The notes beneath the pieces are model-generated. The model saw only the letters and a list, made by a program, of their open reading frames with translations. It ran no database searches and was not told where the DNA came from. Shown piece by piece: positions 41,081 to 52,600 of a stretch of 64,000 bases of DNA. The number at the start of each line of letters is the position of its first letter. Positions within the stretch are counted from its first letter, which is position 1. A program made the translations under genes and the position numbers. The stretch comes from Protula sp. h YS-2021 (taxonomy: Eukaryota > Annelida > Polychaeta > Sabellida > Serpulidae), in NCBI GenBank assembly GCA_949752745.1, contig OX457027.1, positions 16,696,603-16,760,602 on the forward strand, given 5' to 3'.

Positions 41081-41090
41081 CCTATCTACT

Positions 41091-41096
41091 CCACAT
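41091..41096. repeat. Right target-site duplication CCACAT
   Basis: Exact copy of the six bases at 21497-21502, directly adjoining the last base of the right TIR. The presumed empty site reads ...GCATTA-CCACAT-CAATCC.... Confidence 0.95.
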
Positions 41097-41872
41097 CAAT
41101 CCCAGACTACATCAGTTATTTGGGATTAAACAGGAAACCATAGATAACGTCTGTTTTTATGGGCTACACAATGCGTTCTGAAACATTAACGAGAGAATAA
41201 GGGAAAAATTATTTCTTCACATTTGTTTAATATTTCAAGATTTTTCTGTATCCCTAACAATACCGCTCAAACATATAGAACCTTTAGTTTGAGTTACTAA
41301 GATGTAAATTTAAATGGCTTTGTAGCACTTTACCGCAATAGTATAAAAGTGTGTATTTTCAGCCATAACTGAGTGCAACCCAGAATGTTTGATAACACAA
41401 CAATAGAAAAAATAATGAACGAACGAAAGCAACATTTTCCATACTTTTGAGCCGAGTTTTATTAATACATACGGCTTAAAGTGAATACATACGTGATTGC
41501 CATAGTCGGGAGAAGTTTAAGTGTTTCACTGGTATTCACAAAATTTGTGGTTAGCTGCCACAGAATTTTGTCAGTTGTGCTGAATATAAAAAATATTTCA
41601 TTTTAAGTTTCACAGATGATAAATTAAAAGTGCCCCAAGATCTCTTGAGCATTCATAAATGTCGCTTCTTGGTAGGATTCCTCCTGCTAATTTAGTCCTT
41701 GGGGTCAAATTAGAGCACGCCTTTATGGGCGCTATGCTTTGCGTTGCTAATTCAGAATAACACTTAATTTTTCGCAGTGAAAGAAATAAAAAAAAACACT
41801 AATACACATTGGATATATACAGGCCTTTATTAGCGTAGGCCACACTAAGACACATAAATGCTGTAGTCATGG
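41097..41872. other. Unassigned DNA right of the Polinton
   Basis: Nothing recognised before the 19-bp array. Confidence 0.5.
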
Positions 41873-43100
41873 GGCTTGCCTAGAGTCATAGTGCTTTCCT
41901 ATAGTCACAGTGCTTTCCTACAGTCATGGTGTTTGCCTACAGTCATGGTGCTTTCCTATAGTCACAGTGCTTTCCTGCAGTCATGGTGCTTGCCTACAGT
42001 CATGGTGCTTTCCTATAGTCACGGTGCTTTCCTGCAGTCACAGTGCTTGCCTACAGTCATGGTGCTTGCCTACAGTCATGGTGCTTTTCTACAGTCACAG
42101 TCATTTCTACAGTCACAGTGCTTGCCTACAGTCATGGTGCTTGCCTACAGTCATGGTGCTTTTCTACAGTCACAGTGCTTTCCTACAGTCATGGTGCTTG
42201 CCTACAGTCATGGTGCTTTCCTACAGTCATGGTGCTTTTCTACAGTCACAGTGCTTTCCTACAGTCACAGTGCTTGCCTACAGTCATGGTGCTTTCCTAC
42301 AGTCATGGTGCTTTTCTACAGTCACAGTGCTTTCCTACAGTCACAGTCATTGCCTACAGTCATGGTGCTTTCCTATAGTCACAGTGCTTTCCTGCAGTCA
42401 TGGTGCTTGCCTACAGTCATGGTGCTTTCCTACAGTCAGGGTGCTTTTCTACAGTCACAGTGCTTTCCTACAGTCACAGTGCTTTCCTTCAGTCATGGTG
42501 CTTGCCTACAGTCATGGTGCTTTCCTACAGTCATTGTGCTTTCCTATAGTCACAGTGCTTTCCTACGGTCATGGTGCTTGCCTACAGTCATGGTGCTTTC
42601 CTATAGTCACAGTGCTTGCCTACAGTCATGGTGCTTGCCTACAGTCATTGTGTTTTTCTACAGTCATGGTGCTTTCCTACGGTCATGGTGCTTTCCTATA
42701 GTCACAGTGCTTTCCTACGGTCATGGTGCTTGCCTACAGTCATGGTGCTTTCCTATAGTCACAGTGCTTTCCTGCAGCCATGGTGCTTGCCTACAGTCAT
42801 GGTGCTTTCCTACAGTCATGGTGCTTTTCTACAGTCACAGTGCTTTTCTACACTCACAGTGCTTTCCTTCAGTCATGGTGCTTGCCTACAGTCATGGTGC
42901 TTTCCTACAGTCATGGTGCTTTCCTATAGTCACAGTGCTTTCCTACGGTCATGCTACTTGCCTACAGTCATGGTGCTTTCCTATAGTCACAGTGCTTGCC
43001 TACAGTCATGGTGCTTGCCTACAGTCACAGTGCTCTCTACAGTCATGGTGCTTTCCTACGGTCATGGTGCTTTTCTACAATTATGTTGCTTTCTTACAGT
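41873..43100 (+). repeat. 19-bp minisatellite, about 63 copies
   Basis: Consensus GTGCTTTCCTACAGTCATG with CTTGCC and CACA variants. Because 19 is not a multiple of three and no unit contains a stop in any plus frame, three long ORFs run through it; all encode the same repeated peptide and are not credible genes. Confidence 0.95.
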
Positions 43101-43528
43101 TAGTGAACTTTCCTTTTTGAAGTGGACACATGAAATATGTGCTGAATCCGTTGCTTATTCATACAGTAAACCACTTAAAGGTGGAATCATTACGCTGCTA
43201 GATTTGATATGCCCGGAGATGAGACCAAGTCAAAGAGAAACCAAACCATTTCTACACATATCCTAAGTTTTTTTTCGATAAAGGAAATGAACTATATATA
43301 GCAGGCGGCAGTTTAACACAGTAAATTATGCACTTGTAACTGAAGTTAAATATTTACTGTAACAGTAAACTTGGTCACATGAAATAGCTGTTTTGCCCCT
43401 CCCTTTTTACGTGTACCGCAAGTCTCCTTGCTCTTAGAAAACAGAGCATTACAAAACCTGACACTTCTTTCAGGACACTGTTCAATTTATACAACAAATA
43501 TTCTATATCATTAGACTGCGCATATTTT
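43101..43528. other. Unassigned stretch
   Basis: Unique-looking sequence between the 19-bp array and MITE copy 2. Confidence 0.5.
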
Positions 43529-44172
43529 TAACACTTGACAAGCCTTTGGCTTGCAAGGGTTATATGAATTTGTGCGAGCAAAATTCTTCCTTTTTTTCTT
43601 GACAGTTTTTCCGATTTTTTGTGTCTTCTTCTTCTCTGACACTATGGGCCCTAAGACCATGAAACTTGGAACTTATGAAGAGCTTGATCTGAACATGTGC
43701 ATGTCACTTTTTATTTTCGTCTTTGATTTCGTTTTCTTTGTTAAAACGCCATGTGAAGAGAGTGTATTTTTTCAAGTAAATGCGTAGCATTTAACGACAG
43801 CTCACAATACACATTTGCTCAGTGAGCTTTGTGCGAGCTCTCACGGTCGTAGGGCCGTGCGAGCTCTCATGGTCGTAGGGCCCATAGTTTCAGAGAAGAA
43901 GAAGATACAAAAAAATCGGAAAAAATGTCAAGAAGAAAAAAAGGACGAATTTTGCTCGCACAAATTCATATAACCCTTGCAAGCCAAAGGCTTGTCAAGT
44001 GTTAACAAGGCGTATGCCTGATCAGTCAATAAAATTTTAAGTCAACAACAACCAAACACTACTCGGCTCATAAGACGTATTCAGGCTGTGTTGTTTGCAA
44101 TATATTATTCAAGAAATAAGCCATTGAAGGAAGTATTTTTGCGTTTTAATTTTTGTCAAGTGTTTAACATTT
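43529..44172. mobile_element. MITE copy 2 with internal inverted duplication
   Basis: Left end TTAACACTTGACAAGCC at 43529. Its first ~130 bases recur inverted at about 43872-44003, followed by the normal right part ending TTGTCAAGTGTTTAACA at about 44169. The result is a foldback of about 475 bp inside the element. Confidence 0.7.
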
Positions 44173-44599
44173 TGCTAGCGGAATGACCTTCTAGTTTAAG
44201 CATTGTTCTTGCTTCTTAAACATATAATGCATTTGTCATGGAGAAGACACAAAATAAGTAATATTCCTGAGTGAGTAATGCCTTACCTCTAGCTTTATAA
44301 TTAGTGGTATTTCGTAAAAAAATCAAGCACAATAACATTACCGACAGGCTGAGAATTTTGGAATTTTGCTGGTCCTAGTTACAGTTGGACGCCGAAAACA
44401 AGAACCGCTCTGAAGTGATCGTAATTCCACGATTTTGTCGTCCTGAAGTTGCCACGTTTTTTCCTTTAGACAAAATAACATGTCAGCTTGAAAGTACTGT
44501 GCAGATTTTACTGCTTAATACTATCCAATATGGAAAATATAACAAATAAACCATGACAGTGGTAAATAAAAAACTAGAACCTGATTTTGCTAGCGAAAT
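44173..44599. other. Unassigned stretch between two MITE copies
   Basis: Unique-looking sequence bounded by oppositely oriented MITE ends. Confidence 0.5.
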
Positions 44600-45088
44600 G
44601 TTAAACACTTGTCAAAAATTACAACGCAAAAAACTTCCTTCAGTGGGTTATTTCTTGAATAATATATTGCAAACAACATAGTTTGAATACGTCTTATACG
44701 CCGAGTAGTGTTTGGTTTTTGTTGACTTGGTTTTATTGACTGATCGGGCATACGCCGTGTTATCTATTTACGCAGTGAGAGTTTGCACAGAGCTGAGCAA
44801 CCGTGTGTTCTGTGCAGGGCGTTAAATGCTCCGCATTTACTTGCAAAAATACACTCTTTTCATATGGCGTTTTAGACATGAAGCGAAATTGAAGGCGAAA
44901 GAAAAAAGTGTCATGCACACGTTCATATCAAGTTCTACCTAAGTCCCAAGTTTCGTGGCCCTAGGGCCCGTAATACCAGTGGAGGAAATGACACAAGAAA
45001 TCCGATCACTGTCAAGAAAAAAAGATACCAAAGGCTCCTCGCACAAATTCAAAAAGCCCTTGCAAGCCAAAGGCTTGTCAAGTGTTAA
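44600..45088 (-). mobile_element. MITE copy 3, about 489 bp
   Basis: Opposite orientation to copies 1 and 2: TTAAACACTTGTCAA at 44601 through GGCTTGTCAAGTGTTAA at 45088. Same internal blocks (GCAAACAACA, CCGAGTAGTGTTTGG). Confidence 0.7.
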
Positions 45089-45559
45089 TAAAAGTTTTAC
45101 CCAAGCTCAAATACCTATACCAACCGAATTTCGAATCTTTTTTCCTCTTTTCTCTTGTTCAATTGTGCCTCTCAAACGGTATCATCACTTTGCAGGCCGC
45201 ACGGCACGTAAATATTGATAGATTTCATTTATCGCTTCAAGGCAGTATTGCTGCATTTTTTCAATTAAGAACATGCTTAAGCCCTGGAATGCCTATGCAT
45301 ATTTCTGTATACTTTTTCTAAAGAGCATGTCTGAATTACACGTAATGTTTTTAAGGAAATGGCCTACAGACTGCGTGGGCTTTAAATTTGAAACTGGACC
45401 GAATTTCGCTACACATAACAAAATGACACCCACTTGCAATGATAGAAGGCCAGATATACAATATATCTGGTCAAAGACAAATCATTCAGTGTTTCGATAC
45501 AAGTATCAGCTTCCGGACTATGATCTTGAGCGAGGTCATGGAAGTATATATAATATAGC

Positions 45560-46580
45560 CTCTTTTAGGCACAAATAATCAAATTCAGTTTCGAGATTAT
45601 GGTCAGCTTCCGATTTTTGACCTTGACCATGACGGACTAGATCAAGATTGCCGAGGTACCTCTTATATAACGTCTTTTAGATCCAAAGGCTCGAAACTAA
45701 GCTCAAAATCGCTCTATCTCTTACCGTTTTTGAGATAATAGTCAATTTCCGATTTTTGACCTTGGCCATGACCCAGAAGGTCAAGATCAACGAGGCACCT
45801 CTTATGTAACGTTGTTTAGAGCCAAAGGGTCAAAATGAGGGTCGAAAAGGAGCTCAAAATCGCTCTATCTCTAACCGTTTTTAATAAAATAGTAAAACTT
45901 CCGGTTTTTAGTCAAGGTCACAGAGTTACCTCTTATGTAACGTCGTTTAGGCCCAAAGGGTCGAAAAGGAGCTCAAAACCGCTCTATCTCTAACCGTTTT
46001 CGAGATAAGGGTCCACTTCCGGTGTATGACCTGGACCATGACGGAGGAGTTCAAGATCACCGGGGTACCTCTTATGTAACGTCTTTTAGGCCCAAAGGGT
46101 TGGGAAAAAAGCTGCAAATCGCTCTACCTCTAACCGTTTTAGCGATAGGGGCCAACTTCCGGTTTTTGACCTGGACCATGATGGAGGAGGTCAAGGTCAC
46201 AGAGGTACCTCATATGTAACGTTGTTTGGGCGCCCAAAGGGTCGAAAATGAGCTCAAAATCTCTCTATCTCTAACCGTTTTCGAGATAATAGTCAACATC
46301 CGGTTTTTAGCCTTGACCGTGATGCAGAAGTTCAAAGTCACCGAGTTACCTCTTATGTAACGTCGTTTAGGCCCAAAGGATCGAAAAGGAGCTCAAAATC
46401 GCCGTATCTCTAACCGTTTTCGAGATAAGGGTCAACTTTCGGTTTTTGACCTGGACCATGATGGAGGAGGTCAAGATCACCGAGGTACCGTCACTTATGT
46501 AACGTCTTTTAGGCCCAAAGGGTCGAAAATAAGCTCAAAATCTCCAACCGTTTTCGAGATAATGGACAATTTTTCTCTAA
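45560..46580 (+). repeat. 140-bp tandem repeat, about 7 copies
   Basis: GCCCAAAGGG anchors at 45951, 46090, 46232, 46371 and 46513 give a 139-142-base period. Units include CTCTATCTCTAACCGTTTTCGAG and CCGAGGTACCTCTTATGTAACGT. Same family as 1605-1975. Confidence 0.9.
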
Positions 46581-48361
46581 CGGATTGCGATAAACAAAGG
46601 TGACATGACCTTGATTTGACCCTGAATGTCGAGATCCAGTTCATGATGTTACTGCCTACTGGCACCGTACATGTGTTGGCACAAGGATTTGAGCGCTATT
46701 TCCAGCAATTTTTCGTGATGAATAGGGATTTGAAAAATATTTTGACCTCAATTTGACCTTGACCTTCAAGGTCCAGGTCAATTTTTTGGGATTTCACGAC
46801 AACTCATTATGTCTCTGCCAAATGCCGTCTTTCTACCACAAAGCTTGTAGGAGGAGTTTTCTGGAAACCTCCGAGACGGAAAAAAGAAACAAAAAACGGA
46901 ATAACTGTGTTTGCAAGGGGGAATAAGTGGCAGGTGATCTACTGGTCTGTGTTCGCTTGGAGATAGCCATTGGAGCGAACGCCAATTCCTTGCTCACCAC
47001 TTCCGAATTAGGATAAGAATGCTCTAACAAATTCAGTTAATCCCTATGATTCATAAAGGAACGTATCTAAGCTTAAAATATTTCTGGTCCTCACATGCCC
47101 GTGGAATCGTGATATCTTACATAATGCTATGGTCAATAACCACGACAAAAAGAACTGAAGGCACTCTTCACTCCTTTGTGCTATATGCGAGACTTTGTTG
47201 AAGCGTGGTATTTTATGTAATGGTATGGTCAGTATGAAAGCACAACATAACATAAGAAATGCTGATATGTGTCATCGATAATTATGCATCCGTTGTGAAA
47301 AAACGCACAAAAATTATTTTGCAACTATCGCCTCAGTATAAGATTGTCAGATTAATCAGTATAAAGTAACACAATTTAAGCCACTCCAATTCCGGCATTT
47401 GCACTTAATAATTACCCAAATAAATATCAATTATTTGACTCAATAATACTAAAATACGATTTGGAAATTCAAATTATTTATTTTAAACTCTTCTGTCGAT
47501 TCGATATTTTAACATTCTGTGATAGATGTTGAAAAAGTACTGTGCAAAGTCTTTGCCTGTTTTTATGTAATTCCATAACTACTGACTGACAACCATAGGA
47601 TTCATATTCAACCGAAAAAAGAAAATTAGTATTTATTATCACTATAAAAAACAAATCATAGAAATACAATTAATGGCAATGCAATTGACCACTTGGATTG
47701 AAAAGCTTGAGGGAACATTGATAACATCTTCTTCGGACAAAAATTAGCTTTTTATGGCAGTACAAAACTTAATGTAAGCTTACTTAATTTCCAGATTTGA
47801 TTATACATGACACTTCACAAGAATAAATAAAAAATTTCAGTGTCTTAGATAATGCCGCTGTAAACTAATCCCTGGAAAATGAAATTAAATCTAACCCTTC
47901 TGTGTATTCATACACCTCAATGTGTCCAACAACAATACAGTACAATTACAATTACAGAACCCTCAAGCAACACACAGACATGCAAGGGAGAGAGATCATG
48001 AAAAACAGTGAACTCGGTCAATTACCTGTCAATATAAGAACGTACTGGAATTACTAAAAGGTCTTATAAATTATCTTTTTCAATTCAGATTGACGTGTGT
48101 AATACTCAAAATTTTGTAGAGTGTACCTTATTTCTTTCCGCTAGCTTTATTTAAGACTCAAAACACAATAATTTGGAAGTCATTGCAATTTCCGTTCTGC
48201 AATCTCAAGGCCGATCAGATGGGCAGAATTACTGCTGAGGGAACATGGAAATTGCACAGCCCTTGGCAATGGCTACTTATTGTGACGTTTCTGGCAGGAC
48301 TGATAACACGTGTATTAAGCCTGAATTCCCTTGTTTTATACCTATATTTCTGCTAAGGTAA
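46581..48361. other. Unassigned AT-rich DNA
   Basis: The first ~250 bases have further TTGACCTTGACC-type sequence probably belonging to the 140-bp repeat's family. The remainder shows nothing. Confidence 0.45.
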
Positions 48362-48460
48362 CAGGACAGAAGCCCCCGGGACAAAAGCCACCGGACAAAA
48401 ACCACCGGGTCAAAACCCACCCTAGGACAAAAATCACCGAGACAAAATCCACCCAAATGA
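48362..48460 (+). repeat. 16-bp degenerate tandem repeat (CCGGGACAAAAGCCAC)
   Basis: About six diverged units with a GACAAAA core, reminiscent of the CCGGACAAAACGGCGAC edges of the arrays at 12-13.5 kb. Confidence 0.7.
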
Positions 48461-48767
48461 TTTTTTAAATTTAAGAAATAAATCGAACTTGCGCAATTAC
48501 ATTAATTGCATTTGGAGTCCAGTAAATCTAATTGACTCAGGGGTTCCTTTGGATTATTCAAGGTTGTGTTGGGTGGGCAAACTAAAGACCAACGACTCCG
48601 GAGATATGTTCTCATTGGATCAATCTCAATTGTACCGACTCCGGAAAATAAAAAAACCTATTTTAATTGGTGAGACTACCACAGCCTCATACAAAGCCGA
48701 CATACTCGGGATGGCATAGTAGGGTATAATAGTACTTGTTTTTAATTTTTAATATCGTTGTTAAAAC

Positions 48768-49007
48768 ATGGAGTACATTGAATCAAATAAAGGAAAGCCA
48801 AAACTTCTGTACGAAGGGTACATTTATGTAAAGAACAAGAACCTAACCAATGGCTATGCGTCATACGAATGCGAAAAAAGGCGAAGCGGGCAATGTAGGG
48901 CTAAAGTCAAGGTGCGGGTAAATGAGTTGATAGTACTAGCAATTGAGCATACACATGTTCCTGATCCGGGCAGAGGAGACAGGCTGAAATTGTCCTTGTC
49001 TTTATAG
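48768..49007 (+). CDS. FLYWCH-type zinc-finger ORF, probable single exon or fragment (79 aa)
   Basis: The region from SNKGKPKLLYEGYIYVKNK through YECEKRRSGQCRAKVKVRV to IEHTHVPDPGR follows the FLYWCH domain: C35 and C43 spaced as zinc ligands with the closing H-X-H, and the aromatic strands before them. FLYWCH domains bind DNA or RNA and often precede MULE-type transposase domains. The ORF then runs 12 more residues and stops. No start context or splice site was resolved, so it may be an exon of a larger gene, a transposon remnant, or a pseudogene. Confidence 0.6.
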   Translation: MEYIESNKGKPKLLYEGYIYVKNKNLTNGYASYECEKRRSGQCRAKVKVRVNELIVLAIEHTHVPDPGRGDRLKLSLSL

Positions 49008-49089
49008 ACCCATCATGAAAGTCAACATTACTGTTAAAAATATTGAAGTAATCTTAGTTCAAAGGTGAAACACAGAATGGTTTCCCATT

Positions 49090-49690
49090 AATTATATGTC
49101 CCCTAAGGGTGACACATATAGCATTTAGTGTGTCCGTCCGTCCGTCTATCCGTCCATCCGTCTGTCCGCAGCGAGTTATTATGAAATTGATGAGTCGATT
49201 TTTCTCAAAACATGCATAGATATTGGAGTACATGTCTAGATGATGCCCGTGTTATTTTTTTCTTTCCTTCAAAACTTCTATTTTTGGCAAATTTTTTAAC
49301 ATAGGGGGGTTTTCGTGCATTTTTTTAATTTGGCAAGCTATATCCCCGAAACTGTTTGTGGGATTAGACTGAAACTTGGCAGAAAGAACTCACAAAACGT
49401 GTAAATGTTTACTGCGAAGTTTTTCTTCATTTCCGTTGAAAATGTATTTTTGGCGAATTTTTCAATTTTTGATTTTTAACTTTTTTGACCATAATTGTTG
49501 CGATGTCTCCGAAACAGTTTGTTGGATTAGGCTGAAACATGGCAAGAAGAACCCATATGTAGTGGAAATGTTTACTGCGAAGTTTTTCTTCATTTTCTGT
49601 AAAAATGTATTTTTGGCAATTTTTCAATTTTTGGGCTCGCCGATGTTGTACTTTTAAGCAAGGAAATTTTTTCACGTGACTGATTGGGGG
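49090..49690 (+). repeat. Dispersed repeat with TCCG microsatellite and two internal tandem units
   Basis: Begins ATGTCCCCTAAGGGTGACAC, passes a (TCCG)n run at about 49132-49168, and has two ~150-bp related units (TTACTGCGAAGTTTTTCTTC at about 49410 and 49570). Appearance is of a high-copy non-coding repeat. Confidence 0.65.
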
Positions 49691-52600
49691 GAGGGGGCGG
49701 GGGAGACATATCCGTTTTTATTTTAACAAAAACACTGGCCTGTCTAGTATTTATAAGCAATTCACAAGATTAACGCTTCATGTCATAACAGCAGCAGAGT
49801 CAGTCAATGACAGCTTCTTCGTCCAAATATATGACGTCACAACAAAAGTTTCTTTGGCAACCATCGCTGTTGCTTGAATATGATGTAATACCAACGTGGA
49901 CAGAACAAAAAAATAATTGAATTGGAATTAAAATAAAAATTCGTGATAATTCTTTACACCAGCAAAATGTTTAAGATTTCTCATAATAAAAAATTGAAAC
50001 TCTACGTCCAGAATGCGTAGGATTGGAATTACAGAGATTAAGTTTCTAATATGTCATTTTAATATATTGCATGTTCAACTGATAATCCTTGAAGTAACCT
50101 TCAGAATCATATCTTAACAGTTTTTACCAAACAAGTGAGCATAATACTTCTTAAACGAAAGGAAGTTTCTTCTCCAAAACAGATACTTGAGTGGGAAGAA
50201 CAAATTGGGCAGAAATATATCTGCAGTTATCAAATACCTATGGAGCAATTTAAGAGGAAACAATGAAAAACACATGAATAAAATAATACTGATTGTTATC
50301 GATCGCTTTTGAGCAAATGGGTGTTTTTCTAATAATTGTTCACAAGATAACATGCCTTCAGAATGCCACGTGAGGCGATTTAATGTCAATTATGTTTTGC
50401 ATAACTTTACATAATCTAGTTAATTAATGTGGATTACAGGACTTGAAAAACATAACGAGAATATGGCAGATAAAATTCCACTAATATTAGAGTGGCTTGT
50501 GCGGTTTGGCGTAGGCTGAGCTATGACAACATTCCCCCAGGGCTCTAAAAATGAGAAAAATAACTGTTTTTGACTAATTTGACAAATTGAACGAATAAGC
50601 ATTAATTTAATGTATCCTGATAATGAGCCGGTTGGCATTTTAATTTGTCAATATGTTAAGAGCCATCCAAGCGGGGAAACAATGAAAAATATCACATGAA
50701 TAAAATGTTGTTTTGATTGATTTTAGGCAAATAGTTGTTCTTTCTAATAGGTGTTCAAACAACATAACAAACTTTTAGTGAACCCACACGGATACTGGTA
50801 GAATGCAAGAAGCAAAAAAATGACATGAAGTGATTGGATTTCAGTTTTATTTTGTATAGCTTTACATAATTTTAACAGGACTTCATTAAATAAAGATATA
50901 TGACAGATAAAATCCCACAAATATTAGCTGGTTTGGGTCAGCTAAAATATTATAATATTTTTTCCCTTGGACGCTCAGAATGAGGAATGAGAAATGACTA
51001 TTCACCATACTAATTTATCAACTAAAATTAAATTAATGTCTTTTGAGAATAGGCCAAAGGTCGGGTATATCACTTCCACATTTTAAACTCTTATTGCTTT
51101 GAACTGATTTTACCCCATATAATTATTAGAATCTAGTATGTATTTGATTGAAGATATTTAATGGAGAGTGAAAAGACCACTTTAAATTGAAATGGTTAAA
51201 AAGTGTTTGTGTATGTATAAATAAATATTTAACTGTATCAATCAACGAATAACATTGAGAATAGTCAGAAAGAATGCCATATTTCAGTGAAATCAAAAAG
51301 TGACAAGCAATTGAAATACTCGATCCGATAGACTACAAACAGTGTCGCATACAGCTGTTTCACCAAATAAACTGGCTCAGTAAATGGCCGCCCTTGTTCT
51401 GGTTAGTCACGGCTTAAATGATGTGCACAATACCGGGCAATTCCTACATCCGTGATTGTATTCACACTGCAACTTGAAACTGATTACTGATAGCAAGAAG
51501 CCTTAGAAGTGGTGTCAGTAGAGAGCAGAGCAAGCGTAGCTCCAGTCAGTATGCATATGACGAGCCAGTATTGAAGTCAAAACCATTGAGCAAACCCAGG
51601 ACTTTTTCCTTCTAGAACTTTAACAGAAGGCAACTCTTCGATTTTTTGAAACCTTAAAAGCTTACATAGATAAAATATGGTTTTTTACAAGAAGAAATAC
51701 ACAAATAACTACAACAAATATGCCCCATTTTTATTATAGTTAGAAGGTGATAAAACCATAGGATTTGCTGTAACAAGTGTTGCCCAATAGGTTTCATAAA
51801 GACATGTCAAGCAAAAAAAACACTAACTTTTACCAGCTTATACTCTAAACTGAATATAAAATAAGATTTTGTCCAAACGAAGTACGTTTTTGATGTGTGA
51901 AAATGTTTTCTCATGCTAGTTTTATTTTAAAAGCTACCCTGCACGATTTAGAGTACAAAGCTGAGCAAAGCTTTGAGATTACATTATATAACCGTGTCAG
52001 CACAGCTTAAGTTTAGTTCCTTTTTTATGATTTTACATACTGATTTGGAACAGCTAAACATTTGTGCAACACTTGCGTAGATAGATGGAGACTTGTAGTA
52101 ACTGTCTCCATTCTATCAATAACAGGCCGATATTTGTGTTTGCAAGCTGCAAATCTTGTGTGCGAGTAACAGAAGATGATAAAGGATGACAATATTAACT
52201 GTAGCAAAGTACTGAAGAATTTTAGCCACATTGCTAATATTTTTTTTAAAGGGGATGGCCGGAAGACTCATTTGTGCTAATTTTCAATTCCATGGTGGTG
52301 ATGATATCACATTGCTAATATTTTTTGTAAAGGCGTGCTGCAAAAATCTTTTGCCTTTTGTCTGTAAGTTTATTCTACTAAGATAAATTTGTTATTTGAA
52401 GTTTTTTGTTAGTTAAAGTTTTGGTTTCGATCTTTACCTTTCCCTAGACCAAAGTTACATGCCACAATCAAAGAATCAAAAGACAATTTTATGGGCATCA
52501 GCATGTCTTAATAACATGATCTAGGCAGTTACATTTGATTTATCATGTACGAGCACTGAACTTACATAAGTTAACTATATTTACTGGAGTTCAGATACAA

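Larger units (their letters stand above)
21503..41090. mobile_element. Complete Maverick/Polinton element, 19.6 kb
   Basis: A virus-like DNA transposon. Directly visible: a 6-bp target duplication CCACAT on both sides, AG...CT termini, long terminal inverted repeats, and intact ORFs for protein-primed PolB, RVE integrase with chromodomain, FtsK/HerA-type packaging ATPase, adenain-like protease, and both jelly-roll capsid proteins. From family knowledge: Polintons make 6-bp duplications, are 15-20 kb or more, and encode exactly this gene set; their capsid genes suggest a virion stage. Genes are in two convergent blocks meeting near 30.0 kb. Because the TIRs are nearly identical and the core ORFs open, I infer a young insertion that may still be active. 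The element looks more GC-rich than its AT-rich surroundings. Confidence 0.97.
37813..41090 (-). repeat. Right terminal inverted repeat, about 3.28 kb
   Basis: Inverted copy of 21503-24552. Visible differences include a duplicated terminal palindrome (41005-41080), an additional short iteron block near 38.62 kb, and length changes in homopolymers and C/G tracts. Point differences are few, which suggests recent insertion or gene-conversion between the TIRs. The inner end carries the promoter, start codon and first 24 codons of the 238-aa gene on the minus strand. Confidence 0.93.

Noticed and set aside
41876..43120. 414-aa ORF in the 19-bp array
   Set aside because: All three frames encode the same repeat peptide; no start context or domain.
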